From Anaerobiospirillum sp. NML120449 (lineage in GTDB: Bacteria; Pseudomonadota; Gammaproteobacteria; Enterobacterales; Succinivibrionaceae): DNA of 64,000 bases. Position 1 is the stretch's first letter. Each line of letters begins with the position of its first letter. The DNA lies in the NCBI RefSeq assembly GCF_023051105.1, contig NZ_JALKIL010000017.1, positions 1-64,000 of the forward strand, written 5' to 3'. The notes beneath the pieces were generated by a model, which was given only the letters and a program-made list of their open reading frames with translations, did no database searches and was not told where the DNA came from. Positions 11,492 through 19,117 of the stretch are shown piece by piece. The position numbers were made by a program, and so were the translations under genes.

Positions 11492-12077
11492 TACTGGTAA
11501 CAAACACAGGCACAAAATCGGACAGCAGCTGCAACCTGTTTTCAAAAAACTCATAAAGGCCCGCAGGCGTTTCACCAGGGCACTTTATCCTCTCGGATAG
11601 GTACAGGTACCACCTGCCATAGAAAACGCGCTGTAGCGCGCTCTATGGGGCTGTAGCTGCGATGTTCTGAATTTGTTGATTCAAGGGCCTCTCCTTTTTC
11701 AGGGGAGGCCCTTTTTCTATGCCTGTGAACAGCCATAGTTTTACACTACTGTGTAATTATTGAATATGTTATATTGTGTTACATCGATTGATTTTGCTCA
11801 AAAAGCTCATATGTCATAATATGACGCATAAAGTCCGTATATATCAGATTTGTGAGCACTACAGTATGCACCAAAGGCTGATTGTGCTGACTGCTATTGA
11901 GAATAAAACCGCTTATTTATCAGCTTTTTAAAGCATGATGCAAGAAAGGCATGCCATGAGGTTCTACTGCATCTACGCACCGGTTAATTCATGACAGGTG
12001 CGGGCGCCTGCAACTCTCCATGCTTTGCTGGGTATATATTCGTTTGATAAGTAAGCCACCCTGCCAAGGAGTAAGTC
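11492..12077. other. intergenic region with hairpin, terminator and FNR-like site
   Basis: It holds a hairpin (11617-11648: CCATAG/CTATGG around CGCGC-tgta-GCGCG), the dehydrogenase terminator (11683-11716), and an AT-rich part with TTGATTTTGCTCAA at 11788-11801. The last matches nine of ten positions of the FNR/ANR consensus TTGAT-N4-ATCAA, but lies almost 280 bp before the next gene. The FNR match is only suggestive. Confidence 0.4.
11683..11716 (+). terminator. terminator of the FAD/Fe-S dehydrogenase
   Basis: AAGGGCCTCTCC, a TTTTTCA loop, then GGGGAGGCCC and five T. A ten-base-pair stem with one G-T pair. Confidence 0.85.
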
Positions 12078-12548
12078 GTGCCTGCTATTGAAGAGTTCAT
12101 CAGCGAGCTGCGTTCTTTTCCCTTTTTCGAACACAGAGAAAGCGCTGACCAATACACCGTGATTAAGTCGGTCTTTGAGGCTGACGGGGTATGGAACGGC
12201 TCTATGCTCAGGCACTGGATGAAGCACATTAAGCCTCTTGAGAGCCGTGCTGTTGAGCAAATTGGTGATGAGCAGATTGATAAGGTATTCGAGCAGATAT
12301 CGGTGGATCTCGGGGACCTGCTCTGGGAGAAGTGGAGTGCCTTTATTGAGCGCGAGGGGCTGGAAAACGAAACCGGACTTGATAACGAGATGCTCGACAA
12401 CGTCAAAAGAGACCTGGCCTGGGCCTGTGTCGAGCACCTGCTTGAGACCCCGGGATTCTTTACCTCCCTGCTGTCTGTCTATCGCGCAGGCTACCTGCCA
12501 TGCTCATGGGATGAGGCAAATGAAGGCGGACGCCTTGTGGTGCTGTAG
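12078..12548 (+). CDS. conserved-looking hypothetical protein, 156 aa
   Basis: An acidic, probably cytosolic, helical protein (EEFISELRSFPFFEH; DNVKRDLAWACVEHLLE; AGYLPCSWDEANEGG near the C-terminus). The start is GTG: AAGGAG at 12066-12071 lies six bases before it, which decides the start. There are no membrane segments and no motif that I can assign. Codon use resembles its neighbours and the frame is uninterrupted, so it is probably real. It lies just upstream of the flagellin array, but nothing in its sequence ties it to flagella. A flagellin-type terminator with no flagellin lies about 280 bp downstream (12825-12850). Confidence 0.75.
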   Translation: MPAIEEFISELRSFPFFEHRESADQYTVIKSVFEADGVWNGSMLRHWMKHIKPLESRAVEQIGDEQIDKVFEQISVDLGDLLWEKWSAFIEREGLENETGLDNEMLDNVKRDLAWACVEHLLETPGFFTSLLSVYRAGYLPCSWDEANEGGRLVVL

Positions 12549-12824
12549 AACTGCCGGAAAGCTGGAGTCCATGCTGTGGCATGGCTATGCAAGGATGTCT
12601 TAGCCCCACATGGCAGTTTGATTACAAATAGGCCTGCTAACAGCGATAAAAGCATTAGTCCACGGGTAGAACAAGGACTCCTCCACACATACATCAGAGC
12701 TGCATCGCCCTGAATCATTGATCCTGCTCTGACGGACTTGATATATCCCGGCAAACTTGCCCCTGCAATTGCGCTGAGACAGTCAGGGCAGTAAGGTGAA
12801 GTTTGCTTACTCTCTTTATCATTC

Positions 12825-12850
12825 AAGGCGGATCTTAACGATCCGCCTTC
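12825..12850 (+). terminator. orphan flagellin-type terminator
   Basis: GGCGGATC-ttaac-GATCCGCC then TTCTT, preceded by CTCTTTATCATTCA, the same lead-in found after true flagellin genes. No flagellin ends just upstream, which suggests a deleted copy or a short transcript. Confidence 0.7.
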
Positions 12851-12870
12851 TTGTTTGCCTTTATTTAACA

Positions 12871-12886
12871 TGGTGTAAAAATTGCG
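12871..12886 (+). promoter_or_regulatory. sigma-54 promoter of Fla1
   Basis: TGGTGTAAAAATTGCG: GG and GC have the exact -24/-12 spacing of the consensus TGGCACG-N4-TTGCW. It lies 101 bp before the ATG. Confidence 0.75.
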
Positions 12887-12942
12887 AGCCTACATACAAC
12901 ACTGACATTTCATAACCAGGCGCTGATCTGCCTGATTATGCC

Positions 12943-12987
12943 AACCGTTGCAGCGGTTAAAAAGCAAGAAAGAGAGAGAAAAAGAAG
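12943..12987 (+). promoter_or_regulatory. Fla1 leader hairpin (variant stem)
   Basis: AACCG-TTGCAG-CGGTT (12943-12958). The loop is the TTGCAG found in all array-1 leaders, but the stem is wholly different and still complementary. The second hairpin seen in other leaders is missing. A GA-rich tract leads to the ATG. Confidence 0.7.
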
Positions 12988-13974
12988 ATGGCACTTTACG
13001 TTAATACGAACGTCAGCAGCATCAATGCCCAAAGAAAGCTGAGCAACGCGACTCTGAACCTCAATACCAGTTACCAGCGCCTTTCTTCCGGCCTGAGAAT
13101 CAACTCTGCCAAGGATGACGCAGCCGGTCTTCAGATTGCTGACCGTCTCACCTCACAGATCAATGGCCTCAACCAGGGCAACCGCAACACCAACGACGGT
13201 ATCGCCCTTGCCCAGACCATCGAAGGTGCCCTCGACGAAACCACCAACATGCTCCAGCGCATCCGTGTGCTTGCAGTCCAGTCTGCCAACGGCACCAACT
13301 CTGCCTCCGACCGCAAGGCCCTTCAGGAAGAAGTTACTCAGCTCTCCCAGGAAATCAACCGTATTGCCCGCCAGACCACCTTTGCAGGCGCTACTGTGCT
13401 CAATGGCCCACGAGTAACTGGTAAAAACGACTACACTAATAATCCAACAAGCCTTATTCCAAGTGTTGGCGCTGCTAATGCCGGTAAGGTTGTTTTCCAG
13501 GTAGGTGCTAACGCTGGAGATACCTTAACACTTAACTGGGCGGATGCGTTTACTTTGTCTGGTCTGGCTAAGATGGCTGGAATTGGCGAAGCTAAGAACA
13601 TTGCTGGTGGTTCTGGCGCTGTTAATCAGAATGGTATCGTAATTGACGGTACAAACAAGTCTGAAGTTCGCTGGACCGTATCATCAGCCAAGCTGGCAAC
13701 AGACACTCTGACCAAGATTGATGCTGTAATTCAGGCTGTAGACTCCAAGAGAGCCGGACTGGGCGCTTTACAAAACAGAATGGAGAGCGCAATCCGTAAT
13801 CAGGCCTGTATTTCAGAGAACGAGGCCGATGCCCGCTCCAGGATCAGGGACACAGATTTCGCCGCAGAGACAGCTGCTCTTACTCAGGGAAATATTATTC
13901 AGCAGGCATCCCAGACAGTTCTGGCCCAGGCTAACCAGCGCCCTACCATTGCGCTCAGTCTGCTGGGCCGCTAA
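12988..13974 (+). CDS. flagellin Fla1 (subgroup A)
   Basis: Flagellin (FliC/FlaA family), the filament subunit secreted through the flagellar export channel and polymerised at the tip. The 328 residues comprise the N-terminal D0/D1 block ([32 protein letters not shown]; about 1-138), a short variable middle (about 139-225), and the C-terminal D1/D0 block ([11 protein letters not shown] to SLLGR). Salmonella flagellin is about 495 residues, so the outer D2/D3 domains are essentially absent. With Fla2 and Fla3 it forms a subgroup marked by QIADRL, an unusual cysteine in RNQACISEN (Cys274) and QQASQTVL. It has its own sigma-54 element, variant leader hairpin and terminator. Confidence 0.97.
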   Translation: MALYVNTNVSSINAQRKLSNATLNLNTSYQRLSSGLRINSAKDDAAGLQIADRLTSQINGLNQGNRNTNDGIALAQTIEGALDETTNMLQRIRVLAVQSANGTNSASDRKALQEEVTQLSQEINRIARQTTFAGATVLNGPRVTGKNDYTNNPTSLIPSVGAANAGKVVFQVGANAGDTLTLNWADAFTLSGLAKMAGIGEAKNIAGGSGAVNQNGIVIDGTNKSEVRWTVSSAKLATDTLTKIDAVIQAVDSKRAGLGALQNRMESAIRNQACISENEADARSRIRDTDFAAETAALTQGNIIQQASQTVLAQANQRPTIALSLLGR

Positions 13975-14010
13975 CCCTTTTCCAATATTTCTTACTTTCT
14001 CAAGTTTATC

Positions 14011-14035
14011 AAGGCGGGCACAGACCCGCCTTTTT
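14011..14035 (+). terminator. Fla1 terminator
   Basis: AAGGCGGG-cacaga-CCCGCC followed by five T. Confidence 0.85.
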
Positions 14036-14050
14036 AACACCTATTAAATT

Positions 14051-14066
14051 TGGTGTAAAAATTGCT
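14051..14066 (+). promoter_or_regulatory. sigma-54 promoter of Fla2
   Basis: TGGTGTAAAAATTGCT, the same core as the Fla1 promoter with exact -24/-12 spacing, 100 bp before the start codon. Confidence 0.75.
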
Positions 14067-14100
14067 GGTTTTTTGACACATAAGTAAATTATGAGAGACA

Positions 14101-14165
14101 GGCAGTTGCAGCTGCCCATTTTTGCCGCATGCGGCAAAACAGACTTAAGAGAGAGAGAATGAAAT
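14101..14165 (+). promoter_or_regulatory. Fla2 structured leader
   Basis: Hairpin 1 is GGCAG-TTGCAG-CTGCC (14101-14116), a compensated variant of the common GACAG/CTGTC. Hairpin 2 is the perfect palindrome TTTGCCGCATGCGGCAAA (14121-14138). A GA-rich tract and an upstream ATG at -7 precede the start. Confidence 0.75.
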
Positions 14166-15164
14166 ATGGCACTTTACGTTAATACGAACGTCAGCAGCAT
14201 CAATGCTCAAAGAAAGCTCAGTAATGCGACTTTGAACCTCAATACCAGCTATCAGCGCCTGTCCTCAGGCCTGCGCATCAATTCAGCCAAAGATGATGCA
14301 GCCGGTCTCCAGATAGCTGACCGTCTTACCTCCCAGATCAATGGCCTCAATCAGGGCAACCGTAACACCAACGACGGTATCGCCCTTGCCCAGACCATCG
14401 AAGGTGCCCTCGACGAAACCACCAACATGCTCCAGCGCATCCGTGTGCTGGCCGTTCAGTCTGCCAACGGCACCAACTCCGCCTCCGACCGCAAAGCCCT
14501 CCAGGAAGAAGTTACTCAGCTCTCCCAGGAAATCAACCGTATCGCCCGCCAGACCACCTTTGCAGGTGCTACTGTTCTTAATGGTCAGCGAGTTACTGAC
14601 AAAACACAGGGCGCTGATAAATATCTAAATAATCCAACCAGTTTAATCCCTAGTGCAGGCAGTGCCAATGCTGGTAAGGTCGTATTTCAGGTAGGCGCTA
14701 ACGCCGGTGATACCTTAACACTTAACTGGGCAGATGCGTTTACTTTATCAGGCTTGGCCAAAATGGCTAACATTGGCGAGGCTAAGAACATTGCAGGTGG
14801 TTCCGGCGGTATTAATCAGAATGGTATCGTAATTGACGGTGCTAACAAGTCTGAAGTTCGCTGGACCGTATCCTCAGCCAAGCTGGCAACTGATACTCTA
14901 ACCAAGATTGATGCTGTAATTCAGGCCGTAGACTCCAAGCGTGCCGGTCTGGGCGCTTTACAGAACAGAATGGAGAGCGCTATTCGTAATCAGGCATGCA
15001 TTTCAGAAAATGAGGCTGATGCCCGCTCAAGAATCAGAGACACAGATTTTGCCGCTGAAACTGCAGCTCTGACTCAGGGCAATATCATTCAGCAGGCATC
15101 CCAGACAGTTCTGGCCCAGGCTAACCAGCGCCCTACTATCGCGCTGAGCCTGTTAGGCCGCTAA
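14166..15164 (+). CDS. flagellin Fla2 (subgroup A)
   Basis: A flagellin of 332 residues, closest to Fla1. The two share nearly the whole middle segment from [17 protein letters not shown] to [17 protein letters not shown]. They differ mainly at about residues 140-155, where Fla2 has RVTDKTQGADKYLNN, and in a few later positions such as SGGINQNG. It has the subgroup-A cysteine (Cys278) and no other. The start is supported by alignment with all paralogs and the GA-rich Shine-Dalgarno-like tract. It is separated from Fla1 by 191 bp containing that gene's terminator and its own sigma-54 element, so it is an independent transcription unit. Confidence 0.97.
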   Translation: MALYVNTNVSSINAQRKLSNATLNLNTSYQRLSSGLRINSAKDDAAGLQIADRLTSQINGLNQGNRNTNDGIALAQTIEGALDETTNMLQRIRVLAVQSANGTNSASDRKALQEEVTQLSQEINRIARQTTFAGATVLNGQRVTDKTQGADKYLNNPTSLIPSAGSANAGKVVFQVGANAGDTLTLNWADAFTLSGLAKMANIGEAKNIAGGSGGINQNGIVIDGANKSEVRWTVSSAKLATDTLTKIDAVIQAVDSKRAGLGALQNRMESAIRNQACISENEADARSRIRDTDFAAETAALTQGNIIQQASQTVLAQANQRPTIALSLLGR

Positions 15165-15194
15165 CAGATTACACTCTTTCTCTTTATCGTTCAG

Positions 15195-15217
15195 GGCAGG
15201 CGCAAGCCTGCCTTTTT
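15195..15217 (+). terminator. Fla2 terminator
   Basis: GGCAGGC-gcaa-GCCTGCC followed by five T. Confidence 0.85.
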
Positions 15218-15244
15218 AATTCACGGTATCTAGATATTGAAAAA

Positions 15245-15260
15245 TGGTGCAGAAGTTGCA
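15245..15260 (+). promoter_or_regulatory. sigma-54 promoter of Fla3
   Basis: TGGTGCAGAAGTTGCA keeps GG at -24 and GC at -12. The sequence between differs from Fla1/Fla2, so the spacing is the conserved part. Confidence 0.75.
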
Positions 15261-15295
15261 GCCATTTTTGATATATAAGCAATTTAAGAGAGAAA

Positions 15296-15357
15296 GACAG
15301 TTGCAGCTGTCTACGTTTGCCGCCTGCGGCAAACATACTTAAGAGAGAGAATGAAAT
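15296..15357 (+). promoter_or_regulatory. Fla3 structured leader
   Basis: Hairpin 1 is GACAG-TTGCAG-CTGTC (15296-15311); hairpin 2 is GTTTGCCGC-ct-GCGGCAAAC (15315-15334). The overlapping ATG at -7 is present. Confidence 0.75.
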
Positions 15358-16344
15358 ATGGCACTTTACGTTAACACGAACGTCAGCAGCATCAATGCGC
15401 AAAGAAAGCTGAGCAATGCGACTCTGAACCTCAATACCAGTTACCAGCGCCTGTCGTCAGGCCTGCGCATCAATTCTGCCAAAGATGATGCAGCCGGTCT
15501 CCAGATAGCCGACCGTCTTACCTCTCAGATTAATGGCCTCAATCAGGGCAACCGCAACACCAACGACGGTATTGCCCTCGCTCAGACCATCGAAGGTGCC
15601 CTCGACGAAACCACCAACATGCTCCAGCGCATCCGTGTGCTGGCAGTACAGTCCGCAAACGGCACCAACTCCGCCTCCGACCGCAAAGCCCTCCAGGAAG
15701 AAGTTACTCAGCTCTCCCAGGAAATCAACCGTATCGCCCGCCAGACCACCTTTGCAGGCGCCACTGTGCTGAATGGCCCATATGTTGCCGGTAAGACTGC
15801 TGGCGAAGCACATCTAAATAACGAAAACAGCCTTATTCCGGCCACAGGTCCTAGCAAGAACTCAGTTCTTTTCCAGGTAGGTGCTAATGCAGGAGATACA
15901 CTCGCGCTTAGCTGGGCCGACGCTTTTACAATGTCAGGTCTTGCAAAAATGGCCGGACTTGGCGAAGCTAAAGATATTGGCGCTAACAAGGATGCCCAGA
16001 AAGGTATCGTAATTGACGGTACAGATAAATCACAGGTACGCTGGACTATTTCAGCTGCGTCACTTGCTACGTACACACTCGCAAATATCGACAAGGTAAT
16101 TCAGGTTGTAGATTCCAAGCGAGCTGGCCTTGGCGCTTTACAGAACAGAATGGAAAGCGCTATCCGCAATCAGGCCTGTATTTCAGAAAATGAGGCCGAT
16201 GCGCGCTCAAGAATCAGGGACACAGACTTCGCCGCTGAGACTGCTGCACTGACTCAGGGCAACATTATTCAGCAGGCTTCCCAGACAGTACTTGCTCAGG
16301 CTAACCAGCGCCCAACCATTGCACTAAGCCTGTTAGGCCGCTAA
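15358..16344 (+). CDS. flagellin Fla3 (subgroup A, divergent middle)
   Basis: A flagellin of 328 residues. The ends belong to subgroup A (QIADRL, Cys274 in QACISEN, QQASQTVL, C-terminal GR), but the middle resembles subgroup B genes: [23 protein letters not shown] is close to Fla12, and [18 protein letters not shown] matches Fla4, Fla5 and Fla12. It is therefore a mosaic, as expected after recombination between paralogs. One local oddity is VIQVVDSK, where the other array-1 copies have VIQAVDSK or VIKAVDSK. It has its own sigma-54 element upstream and terminator downstream. Confidence 0.97.
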   Translation: MALYVNTNVSSINAQRKLSNATLNLNTSYQRLSSGLRINSAKDDAAGLQIADRLTSQINGLNQGNRNTNDGIALAQTIEGALDETTNMLQRIRVLAVQSANGTNSASDRKALQEEVTQLSQEINRIARQTTFAGATVLNGPYVAGKTAGEAHLNNENSLIPATGPSKNSVLFQVGANAGDTLALSWADAFTMSGLAKMAGLGEAKDIGANKDAQKGIVIDGTDKSQVRWTISAASLATYTLANIDKVIQVVDSKRAGLGALQNRMESAIRNQACISENEADARSRIRDTDFAAETAALTQGNIIQQASQTVLAQANQRPTIALSLLGR

Positions 16345-16370
16345 TTATTTACTCTCTTTCTCTTTTAATT

Positions 16371-16395
16371 AAGGCGAGCACATGCTCGCCTTTTT
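16371..16395 (+). terminator. Fla3 terminator
   Basis: AAGGCGAGC-acat-GCTCGCC followed by five T, after the pyrimidine lead-in CTCTTTCTCTTTT. Confidence 0.9.
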
Positions 16396-16421
16396 AATGA
16401 ATTCGATAAATATGAGCTTTA

Positions 16422-16437
16422 TGGCTTGCTTATTGCT
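16422..16437 (+). promoter_or_regulatory. sigma-54 promoter of Fla4
   Basis: TGGCTTGCTTATTGCT with exact -24/-12 spacing and the canonical TGGC and TTGCT ends. Confidence 0.8.
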
Positions 16438-16471
16438 TGTTTTTTAATACCTATGCCATTTAAGAGAGAGC

Positions 16472-16535
16472 GACAGTTGCAGCTGTCATGATATTGCCGC
16501 AATTCGGCAAGACAAACTAAGAGAGAGAGTGAAAT
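16472..16535 (+). promoter_or_regulatory. Fla4 structured leader
   Basis: Hairpin 1 is GACAG-TTGCAG-CTGTC (16472-16487); hairpin 2 is TTGCCG-caatt-CGGCAA (16494-16510). GTG replaces ATG at -7. Confidence 0.75.
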
Positions 16536-17519
16536 ATGGCACTTTACGTTAATACCAACGTAAGCAGCATCAATGCTCAGAGAAAGCTCAGCAATGCAAC
16601 TCTGAACCTTAATACCAGCTATCAGCGCCTCGCTTCCGGCATGCGCATCAACTCTGCCAAAGATGACGCTGCCGGCCTTCAAATCTCCGACCGTCTTACC
16701 TCCCAGATTAACGGCCTTAACCAGGGCAACCGCAACACTAATGACGGCATTGCCTTAGCTCAGACCATTGAAGGTGCTCTCGACGAGACCTCCTCAATGC
16801 TGCAGCGTATCCGCGTCCTGGCCGTTCAGTCCGCCAACGGCACCAACTCAGCCTCCGACCGCAAAGCTATCCAGGAAGAAGTAACTCAGCTCTCCCAGGA
16901 AATCAACCGTATTGCCCGCCAGACAACCTTTGCTGGCAACACCATCCTCAATGGCCCGCGTGTAACAGGCAAAGCTGATTACACTAACAATCCTACAAGT
17001 ATTATTCCAAGTAAAGGTGCTGCTAACGAAGGCAAAATAATTTTCCAGGTTGGCGCAAATGCGGGTGATACTCTTACCTTAAACTGGAGTGATCCTTTTA
17101 CAATGTCTGGCCTTGCTGTCATGGCTGGCCTAGGTCCTGCTAAAGATACAGCACAAGGTGGTAAGGATTACAACAAGGGTATTGTCTATGATGGCGACAA
17201 ATCACAGGTTAGATGGACAGTTTCTGCAGCCTCTCTGGCCACATACACTCTTGCTAATATTGATGCCGTAATTCAGGCCGTTGATTCCAAGCGTGCTGGC
17301 CTGGGCGCTTTACAGAACAGAATGGAGAGCGCTATTAGAAATCAGGCGGGTATTTCTGAGAATGAAGCCGATGCCCGCTCAAGAATCAGGGACACAGACT
17401 TCGCCGCTGAGACTGCGGCTCTGACCCAGGGCAACATCATCCAGCAGGCCTGTCAGACAGTCCTTGCTCAGGCCAACCAGCGCCCTACCATTGCTCTGAG
17501 CCTGTTAGGACAAGGCTAA
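16536..17519 (+). CDS. flagellin Fla4 (subgroup B)
   Basis: A flagellin of 327 residues and the first of subgroup B (Fla4-Fla13). This group has [25 protein letters not shown] instead of QACISEN, and a cysteine in QQACQTVL (Cys306) instead of serine. The one cysteine of the protein has thus moved 32-34 residues relative to subgroup A. Uniquely among array-1 copies it has DETSSMLQ in the N-terminal D1 helix. Its middle (GPRVTGKADYTNNPTS) starts almost like that of Fla1 although the ends belong to another subgroup. The C-terminus is LLGQG, shared with Fla6 and Fla8, the other first genes of the tandem unit. Confidence 0.97.
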   Translation: MALYVNTNVSSINAQRKLSNATLNLNTSYQRLASGMRINSAKDDAAGLQISDRLTSQINGLNQGNRNTNDGIALAQTIEGALDETSSMLQRIRVLAVQSANGTNSASDRKAIQEEVTQLSQEINRIARQTTFAGNTILNGPRVTGKADYTNNPTSIIPSKGAANEGKIIFQVGANAGDTLTLNWSDPFTMSGLAVMAGLGPAKDTAQGGKDYNKGIVYDGDKSQVRWTVSAASLATYTLANIDAVIQAVDSKRAGLGALQNRMESAIRNQAGISENEADARSRIRDTDFAAETAALTQGNIIQQACQTVLAQANQRPTIALSLLGQG

Positions 17520-17554
17520 GCATCAAACAAATAAGCATATTTCTCTATCCCTAC

Positions 17555-17577
17555 AAGGCGAGCTGAGTCTCGCCTTT
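17555..17577 (+). terminator. Fla4 terminator
   Basis: AAGGCGAG-ctgagt-CTCGCCTTT; only three T follow, so it may be leaky. Confidence 0.65.
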
Positions 17578-17641
17578 AGGAGCAGATAGAGCTTTGATGT
17601 ACTTTCAGCTCAGATCTGATAAGTACCATTGAGAGAGAATA

Positions 17642-17702
17642 GACAGTTGCAGCTGTCCGATTTGCCGCATGCACGGCAAATCCAAGAGAGAGAGTATGAA
17701 TT
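17642..17702 (+). promoter_or_regulatory. Fla5 structured leader
   Basis: Hairpin 1 at 17642-17657 (GACAG-TTGCAG-CTGTC); hairpin 2 is GATTTGCCG-catgca-CGGCAAATC (17659-17682). No sigma-54 element is found upstream. TTGATG-N17-TGATAA just before could be a sigma-70 type promoter. Confidence 0.7.
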
Positions 17703-18683
17703 ATGGCACTTTACGTTAATACAAACGTCAGCAGCATCAATGCGCAAAGAAAGCTCAGTAATGCCACCCTGAACCTCAACACCAGCTACCAGAGGCTGGC
17801 TTCTGGTATGCGTATTAACTCTGCCAAAGACGACGCTGCAGGTCTTCAAATCTCCGACCGTCTCACCTCCCAGATTAACGGCCTTAACCAGGGCAACCGT
17901 AACACTAACGACGGTATTGCCTTAGCTCAAACTATTGAAGGTGCACTCGACGAGACCACCTCAATGCTCCAGCGCATCCGTGTTCTGGCCGTACAGTCTG
18001 CCAACGGCACCAACTCTGCATCGGATCGCAAAGCAATCCAGGAAGAAGTAACCCAGCTCTCCCAGGAAATCAACCGCATTGCCCGCCAGACTACTTTTGC
18101 AGGCAACACAATTCTGAATGGCTCAAACAACCCGAACGCCAACGATCACCTGAAAGAGACCAAAAGTATTATTCCCAGTGCTGGTTCAGCTAATGCCGGC
18201 AAGATTATTTTCCAAGTAGGTGCAAATGCAGGTGACACACTGGCATTAAATTGGTCTCAGGCATTTACAATGTCAGGACTTGCCAGGATGGCAAATCTGG
18301 GTGAGGCCAAAAACATTGCCAATGTTAAAGATGCAAAGTCAGGTATTGTAATTGACGGTAACGATAAAACACAGGTACGTTGGACCGTCTCTGCTGCATC
18401 GCTGGCAACATATACACTTGCCAACATTGATAAGGTTATCCAGGCAGTAGACTCCAAGCGTGCAGGCCTTGGCGCTTTACAGAACAGAATGGAGAGCGCT
18501 ATCCGAAATCAGGCCGGTATTTCCGAGAATGAGGCCGATGCCCGCTCAAGAATCAGAGACACAGACTTCGCTGCTGAGACCGCCACCCTGACCCAGGGCA
18601 ACATTATCCAGCAGGCCTGTCAGACAGTCCTTGCTCAGGCCAACCAGGGCCCTACTATCGCTCTGAGCCTCTTAGGCCAGTAA
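17703..18683 (+). CDS. flagellin Fla5 (subgroup B)
   Basis: A flagellin of 326 residues and the second gene of the first tandem unit. The middle begins [20 protein letters not shown], a type shared with Fla7 and Fla10. Odd points: ETATLTQ for ETAALTQ and ANQGPTIAL for ANQRPTIAL in the otherwise invariant C-terminal D0 helix region, so this copy may be drifting. Cys306 is its only cysteine. It has no sigma-54 element and may rely on its own promoter or on read-through from Fla4, whose terminator has a short T run. Confidence 0.97.
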   Translation: MALYVNTNVSSINAQRKLSNATLNLNTSYQRLASGMRINSAKDDAAGLQISDRLTSQINGLNQGNRNTNDGIALAQTIEGALDETTSMLQRIRVLAVQSANGTNSASDRKAIQEEVTQLSQEINRIARQTTFAGNTILNGSNNPNANDHLKETKSIIPSAGSANAGKIIFQVGANAGDTLALNWSQAFTMSGLARMANLGEAKNIANVKDAKSGIVIDGNDKTQVRWTVSAASLATYTLANIDKVIQAVDSKRAGLGALQNRMESAIRNQAGISENEADARSRIRDTDFAAETATLTQGNIIQQACQTVLAQANQGPTIALSLLGQ

Positions 18684-18719
18684 ATTCTACAGAATCATCA
18701 CTTTCTCTTTATCGTTCAG

Positions 18720-18742
18720 GGCGGGCCATTGGCTCGCCTTCT
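18720..18742 (+). terminator. Fla5 terminator
   Basis: GGCGGGC-cattg-GCTCGCC with one G-T pair, then TTCTT. Confidence 0.75.
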
Positions 18743-18879
18743 TAAGGGATAGGAGAAGTAATACGAATCTACAGTTTTAATAGTGGATACAGTGCCTGCA
18801 CTCATCTTAAAAGTTAGATTGAGGAGATTAAAACCAGCTCCTGAACTTCGCAAAGGTGCTTGCCGATATAGACCTGATA

Positions 18880-18986
18880 TTGAGGTCTGGAAAAGTATCC
18901 ATTGATCCGGTTTTGTCAGCCAAGAGGCTGATATTTATCGTTTCTCTTTCTCTTTTGAAATAAGGCGAGCGCAAGCTCGCCTTTTT
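18880..18986 (+). ncRNA. candidate small RNA or deleted flagellin remnant (copy 1), ending in orphan terminator
   Basis: The segment carries AGTATCCATTGA, the hairpin CAGCC-aaga-GGCTG, and GGCGAGC-gcaa-GCTCGCC plus five T (18964-18986). Two homologous copies lie at about 21480-21584 and 24085-24180, where the small hairpin stem becomes CAGTC/GGCTG, still pairing through a U-G. No promoter was assigned. Confidence 0.3.
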
Positions 18987-19003
18987 CATGAATACTGGCA
19001 TCA

Positions 19004-19019
19004 TGGCTTGCAAATTGCT
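19004..19019 (+). promoter_or_regulatory. sigma-54 promoter of Fla6
   Basis: TGGCTTGCAAATTGCT with exact -24/-12 spacing. Confidence 0.8.
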
Positions 19020-19053
19020 TGTTTTTTGACATCTATTCCAATTAAGAGAGAGC

Positions 19054-19117
19054 GACAGTTGCAGCTGTCGAATTATTGCCGCAAGACGGCAAGACAAACA
19101 AAGAGAGAGAGTGGAAT
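19054..19117 (+). promoter_or_regulatory. Fla6 structured leader
   Basis: Hairpin 1 at 19054-19069; hairpin 2 is TTGCCG-caaga-CGGCAA (19076-19092). GTG lies at -7. Confidence 0.75.

Larger units (their letters stand above)
12549..12987. other. spacer before Fla1 with an orphan terminator and sigma-54 promoter
   Basis: No gene. The spacer holds a flagellin-style terminator (12825-12850) not preceded by a flagellin, the sigma-54 element of Fla1 and the variant Fla1 leader hairpin. Confidence 0.6.
18684..19117. other. 434-bp spacer, first copy, with orphan terminator
   Basis: No ORF. After the Fla5 terminator comes about 220 bp unrelated to flagellin. It contains AAAAGTATCCATTGA and a CAGCC-aaga-GGCTG hairpin, then CTCTTTCTCTTTT and a second, strong terminator (18964-18986). 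The sigma-54 element and leader of Fla6 follow. Confidence 0.65.

Noticed and set aside
19076-19117. Fourteen-codon N-terminal extension of Fla6 (and likewise of Fla8 at 21674, and 43 codons for Fla17 at 50097)
   Set aside because: The extensions cover leader hairpins or the sigma-54 element, and every paralog begins MALYVN or MAVYVN.
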